This document shows, piece after piece, positions 61,234-64,000 of a DNA stretch of 64,000 bases; the first letter of the stretch is position 1, and the number at the start of each line of letters is the position of its first letter. This DNA comes from Theobroma cacao. Lineage: Eukaryota > Streptophyta > Magnoliopsida > Malvales > Malvaceae. The stretch is taken from the NCBI RefSeq assembly GCF_000208745.1, contig NC_030852.1:25908268-25972267 (forward strand), given 5' to 3'. Below the pieces are notes generated by a model. The model was given only the letters and a program-made list of their open reading frames with translations. It was not told the DNA's origin and did no database searches. The translations under genes and the position numbers were made by a program.

Positions 61234-63418
61234 TAGCTCAAGATCTTAATTTCATCGAAAACAAACATTTCATCATTCAAGATCCTTAACCACATAATCA
61301 TGCTCATATGCATGTTCTTAACTCCTCATGCAACATAACACAAACCATTAATAGTGTTTATCAAAGTTGGGTGTGTTACAACAAAAACTCCAGAAGAAAC
61401 CCCTAACATAATTGATAAAATTTCAAAAGAAATTCAAACACCTAAAATTTTTAAAAATGAAGAGATCTTAATAAATTATGTCATGACAGGAAAATATGAA
61501 ACTAGAATGAAATAAATATGGACGATATTTTCACATATAATATAGCGCTCAATATTATGAAAAAAATAAGGATCTTGAACCTACATCTTTTAAAGAATAT
61601 AGACATAGAAATGATTGATCAATGTGGAAAGACGTAATTAAGGCGGAATTGAACTCACTTGCAAAACATGAAATTTTGGACCTATTGTCCATACAACAAT
61701 TGGTGTAAAACTAGTGGGATCTAAATGGCTATTTGTGTAAAAATGAAATGAGAAAAATGAGATTGTGAGATATAAAGTACGGCTTGTCGCAGAAGGTTTT
61801 ACGTAAAGACTTGGTATTGATTATGGAGAGACATATTCTCTTGTGGTGGATGCAATTACATTTCTGTATTTAATTAGTCTGGTAATACATGAAAAGATTG
61901 AAATGCATCTAATGAATATAGCTACATCTTATATATATGGCTAACTTAATATCAATATCCACATGAAAATCCATAAAGAATTTAAGTTGCTTGAAGCACA
62001 TAATTCTTAGGAAATTTATTCGATCAAATAAAATAAATATTTATATGGATTAAAAGCAACCTGGACACATGTGATATAATTGCCTTAATGAATCGTCTTA
62101 GTGAATATTTGTTGAAGAAAGCTATAAAAATAATCTTATATGCCCGTGTATTTTTATAGAAAGATTTGGATATGAATTTGTAATAATTATTGTTTATATT
62201 GATGATTTGAATATTATTGAAACTCTCGAAGAGTTATCAAAAGTTGTAGGTTACTTAAAGAAAGAATTTCAAATGAAAGACGTTGGAAAAATAAAGTTTG
62301 TTTAGGCCTTTGATTGAGCACTTGACAAATGAAATTTTTGTCTTTCAATCAAATTATATAGTAAAAGTGCTAAAACGATTCTATATAAAGCGCATCCATT
62401 GAATTCACCTATAGTTGTAAGGTAACTAAATGTGAAAATGGACCCTTTCTAAGCTCGTGAAGATAATGAAGAATTTCTTGGTCTTGAAGTGCCATATCTT
62501 AGTGCAATCATAGCATTAACATATCTTGCTAGCAATACATGACCTGATATATTATTTGCTGTAAATTTATTAGCAAGATATAGTTCTTTTCCAACTCGAA
62601 GGCATCGGAATGAAATTAAATATGTACTCCGATATCTTCGAAGAACAATGGACATGGGTTTATTTTACTCACATGTATTCAAAATCAAATTTAATTGGTT
62701 ATGCAGATGCAGAGTATTTATTTGATCCACACAAAGCTCAATCTCAAATAAGTTACTTATTCACATATGGAGATACGGTTATTTCATGGGGTTCTGTATA
62801 ACAAACTATAGTTACTACTTTTAATCGTGCATAAATTTTAGCAATTTATGAGGCAAGTCAAAAATGTATTTAGTTAAGATCTATAACTCAACATATTCGT
62901 GTAAAGTGTGACTTGTCAACCAAGAAAAAAAATTTCGACAACGTCATATGAGAATAATACTGCTTGTATGGTTCAATTAAATGAATGATACATTAAAAGC
63001 AATAGAACAAAACATACTTCACAAAAAAAATCTTCTTCACTTATCATCTCCAAGAAAAAGGTAATATTAGTGTTCAACAAATTTATTCAAGTGACAACCT
63101 AGTAGATTTGTTCACGAAAGATCTTCGTATTGCAACATTTGAAAAGTTGGTATAAAGTATTGGAATGTGTCGTTTTAAAGATCTTAAATAATATAGCCAT
63201 TAAAGAAAGTAAAATATGCACTGCACTATTTTTCTTAATTAAGGTTTTTCCCACTAGTTTTTCTTGATAAGATTTTTAATGAGGCAATATTTTAAAAGCG
63301 TATTCTTAAAAATAATTATGTATTATTTTTCCTTCACTCAAATTTTTTTTCAAGAGATTTTTTCCTAGTAAGATTTTGACGAGGCATATTTTCAATATAA
63401 TAGATATTTAAGGGAGAG

Positions 63419-63759
63419 TGTTATGAATATATGTATGAATGTCCATTATGTCGTCACCCAAGAGTCCAAACTAGACCAAGCAGTCAAGATAGGCCAAATA
63501 GCCCCGCAGGTCAAACATAGGAGTATAATTTGCTTTAAATTTTTATATTTGATTATATATATTTAAATTTGAATGTAGATTAGATTAGATTAAAATTTAA
63601 ATTTAATCCATCTAAATCAAATCTCTTAACATTATCTTTATCTTGTAAATTCTATCTAAATAGGATAATCAGTCTATAAATAAGACACTTACTTCATTTA
63701 TAAATATATATTTTTAAATAAAATTTTCTTAATGTCCTTTCAAATTATATTTCACATCA
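63419..63759 (+). repeat. 3' LTR of the copia element
   Basis: Begins TGTTATGAATATATG after a purine-rich tract and ends TTTCACATCA. It shares the 'aacataggagt', 'tcaaatctctta' and 'ctataaataag' blocks with the 5' copies. It is visibly diverged from them, so the insertion is old. Confidence 0.88.
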
Positions 63760-64000
63760 AGAGAGTATTATATGAGGCAAGCATGTGCTAAGGAAATATA
63801 TAATGGTAACGTCTCCCATATGACTAATAATAATACTAGTAGCATCATAATTGCCAAGACCTCATTGGAATTAGCTTTTCATGCCTACATTTTATGTTTT
63901 TGGAAGGCTATGAAGTAAAAGTTGTGTCAAATGTTCCCATCTTGAAAATGTTTCTCATATCTTGGTCTCAAGACTCACAATTTTCCTACAATAAGGTAGC
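63760..64000. other. Flank beyond the retrotransposon
   Basis: No coding or repeat feature is recognised. It begins with agaga, the candidate right target duplication. Confidence 0.5.

Larger units (their letters stand above)
57272..61380. mobile_element. LTR-like insertion (probable solo LTR) in the copia pol region
   Basis: Starts TGTCACGACCCAAC, ends GTTGGGTGTGTTACA and is flanked by the perfect 5-bp duplication acaaa (57267-57271 and 61381-61385). Without the nested insertion it is about 2.44 kb. It has TG...CA ends with near-inverted termini and no coding frame, so a solo LTR of a Gypsy-type element is most likely. A noncoding TG-CA element is the alternative. Copia-like coding relics resume immediately on either side, which confirms the insertion. 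Confidence 0.8.
53249..63759 (+). mobile_element. Decayed Ty1-copia retrotransposon, rearranged and nested
   Basis: The order is LTR, priming site, gag, protease/integrase remnants, reverse transcriptase, RNase H, polypurine tract (about 63408-63418, aagggagag) and LTR. All frames are broken by stops and indels. Landmarks: a zinc-knuckle relic at 55518-55562 with two internal stops; a gag C-terminal stretch to 55736; a pre-integrase block at about 56066-56145 (plus strand, DRLGH and HPLKN); integrase relics 56200-56960; the reverse transcriptase active site YIDDL at 62195-62209; and an RNase H block near 62697-62720 (GYADAEY). The flanks aaaga (53244-53248) and agaga (63760-63764) may be the target duplication with one change. 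The element is interrupted at 57272-61380. Confidence 0.85.

Overview
The window reads as nuclear DNA of a eudicot plant. It is AT-rich, its genes are split by GT-AG introns, and it carries plant-specific families (XTH, NF-YC, DUF579, NFD4-like transporter, TITAN-like) plus plant LTR retrotransposons. A Malvaceae source, for example a cacao relative, is only a guess from the overall look of the repeats.

Gene-bearing part (about 3.5-52.2 kb). In order: UBA5, the UFM1-activating E1 (+, 14 coding exons, complete); a dCMP deaminase (-, 9 exons, complete); a long AT-rich gap holding an ARF-GTPase pseudogene fragment; a short SGR5/IDD16-like coiled-coil protein (+); a 4.6 kb gap; TITAN-like/CENATAC zinc-finger protein (+, 7 exons); a single-exon DUF579/IRX15-like protein (-); a gap with a small retroposon flanked by an 18-bp duplication; a molybdenum-cofactor-sulfurase-like protein lacking the PLP lysine (+, 3 exons); SEC61 gamma (-, 2 coding exons plus a probable 3'UTR intron); an XTH gene with a one-base frameshift (+); NF-YC (-); a J-domain/DUF3444 protein (-, one exon); and an NFD4-like major facilitator (-, 3 exons). 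Several neighbours recall two duplicated Arabidopsis segments, At3g48540-48590 and At4g24900-24920. That is from memory and needs alignment.

Repeat part (about 53.2-63.8 kb). A decayed Ty1-copia element fills the right end. Its 5' end is rearranged into a large palindrome with arms of about 590 bp. Its gag linker has expanded into a minisatellite of about 27 bp. Its pol is interrupted by an LTR-like insertion with a perfect 5-bp target duplication (acaaa), which itself holds a second LTR-like insertion with its own duplication (tagct). A lone N beside duplicated sequence inside the inner insertion suggests an assembly join.

The genes are mostly unrelated housekeeping or wall genes: UFMylation, nucleotide metabolism, minor splicing, xylan and xyloglucan modification, ER translocation, CCAAT-box transcription and transport. 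They do not form one pathway. I found no wholly new system. The most unusual items are the palindromic nested retroelement, the sulfurase-like protein without its cofactor lysine, and the frameshifted XTH. Exon boundaries were read by eye from splice signals, reading frame and remembered family sequence.
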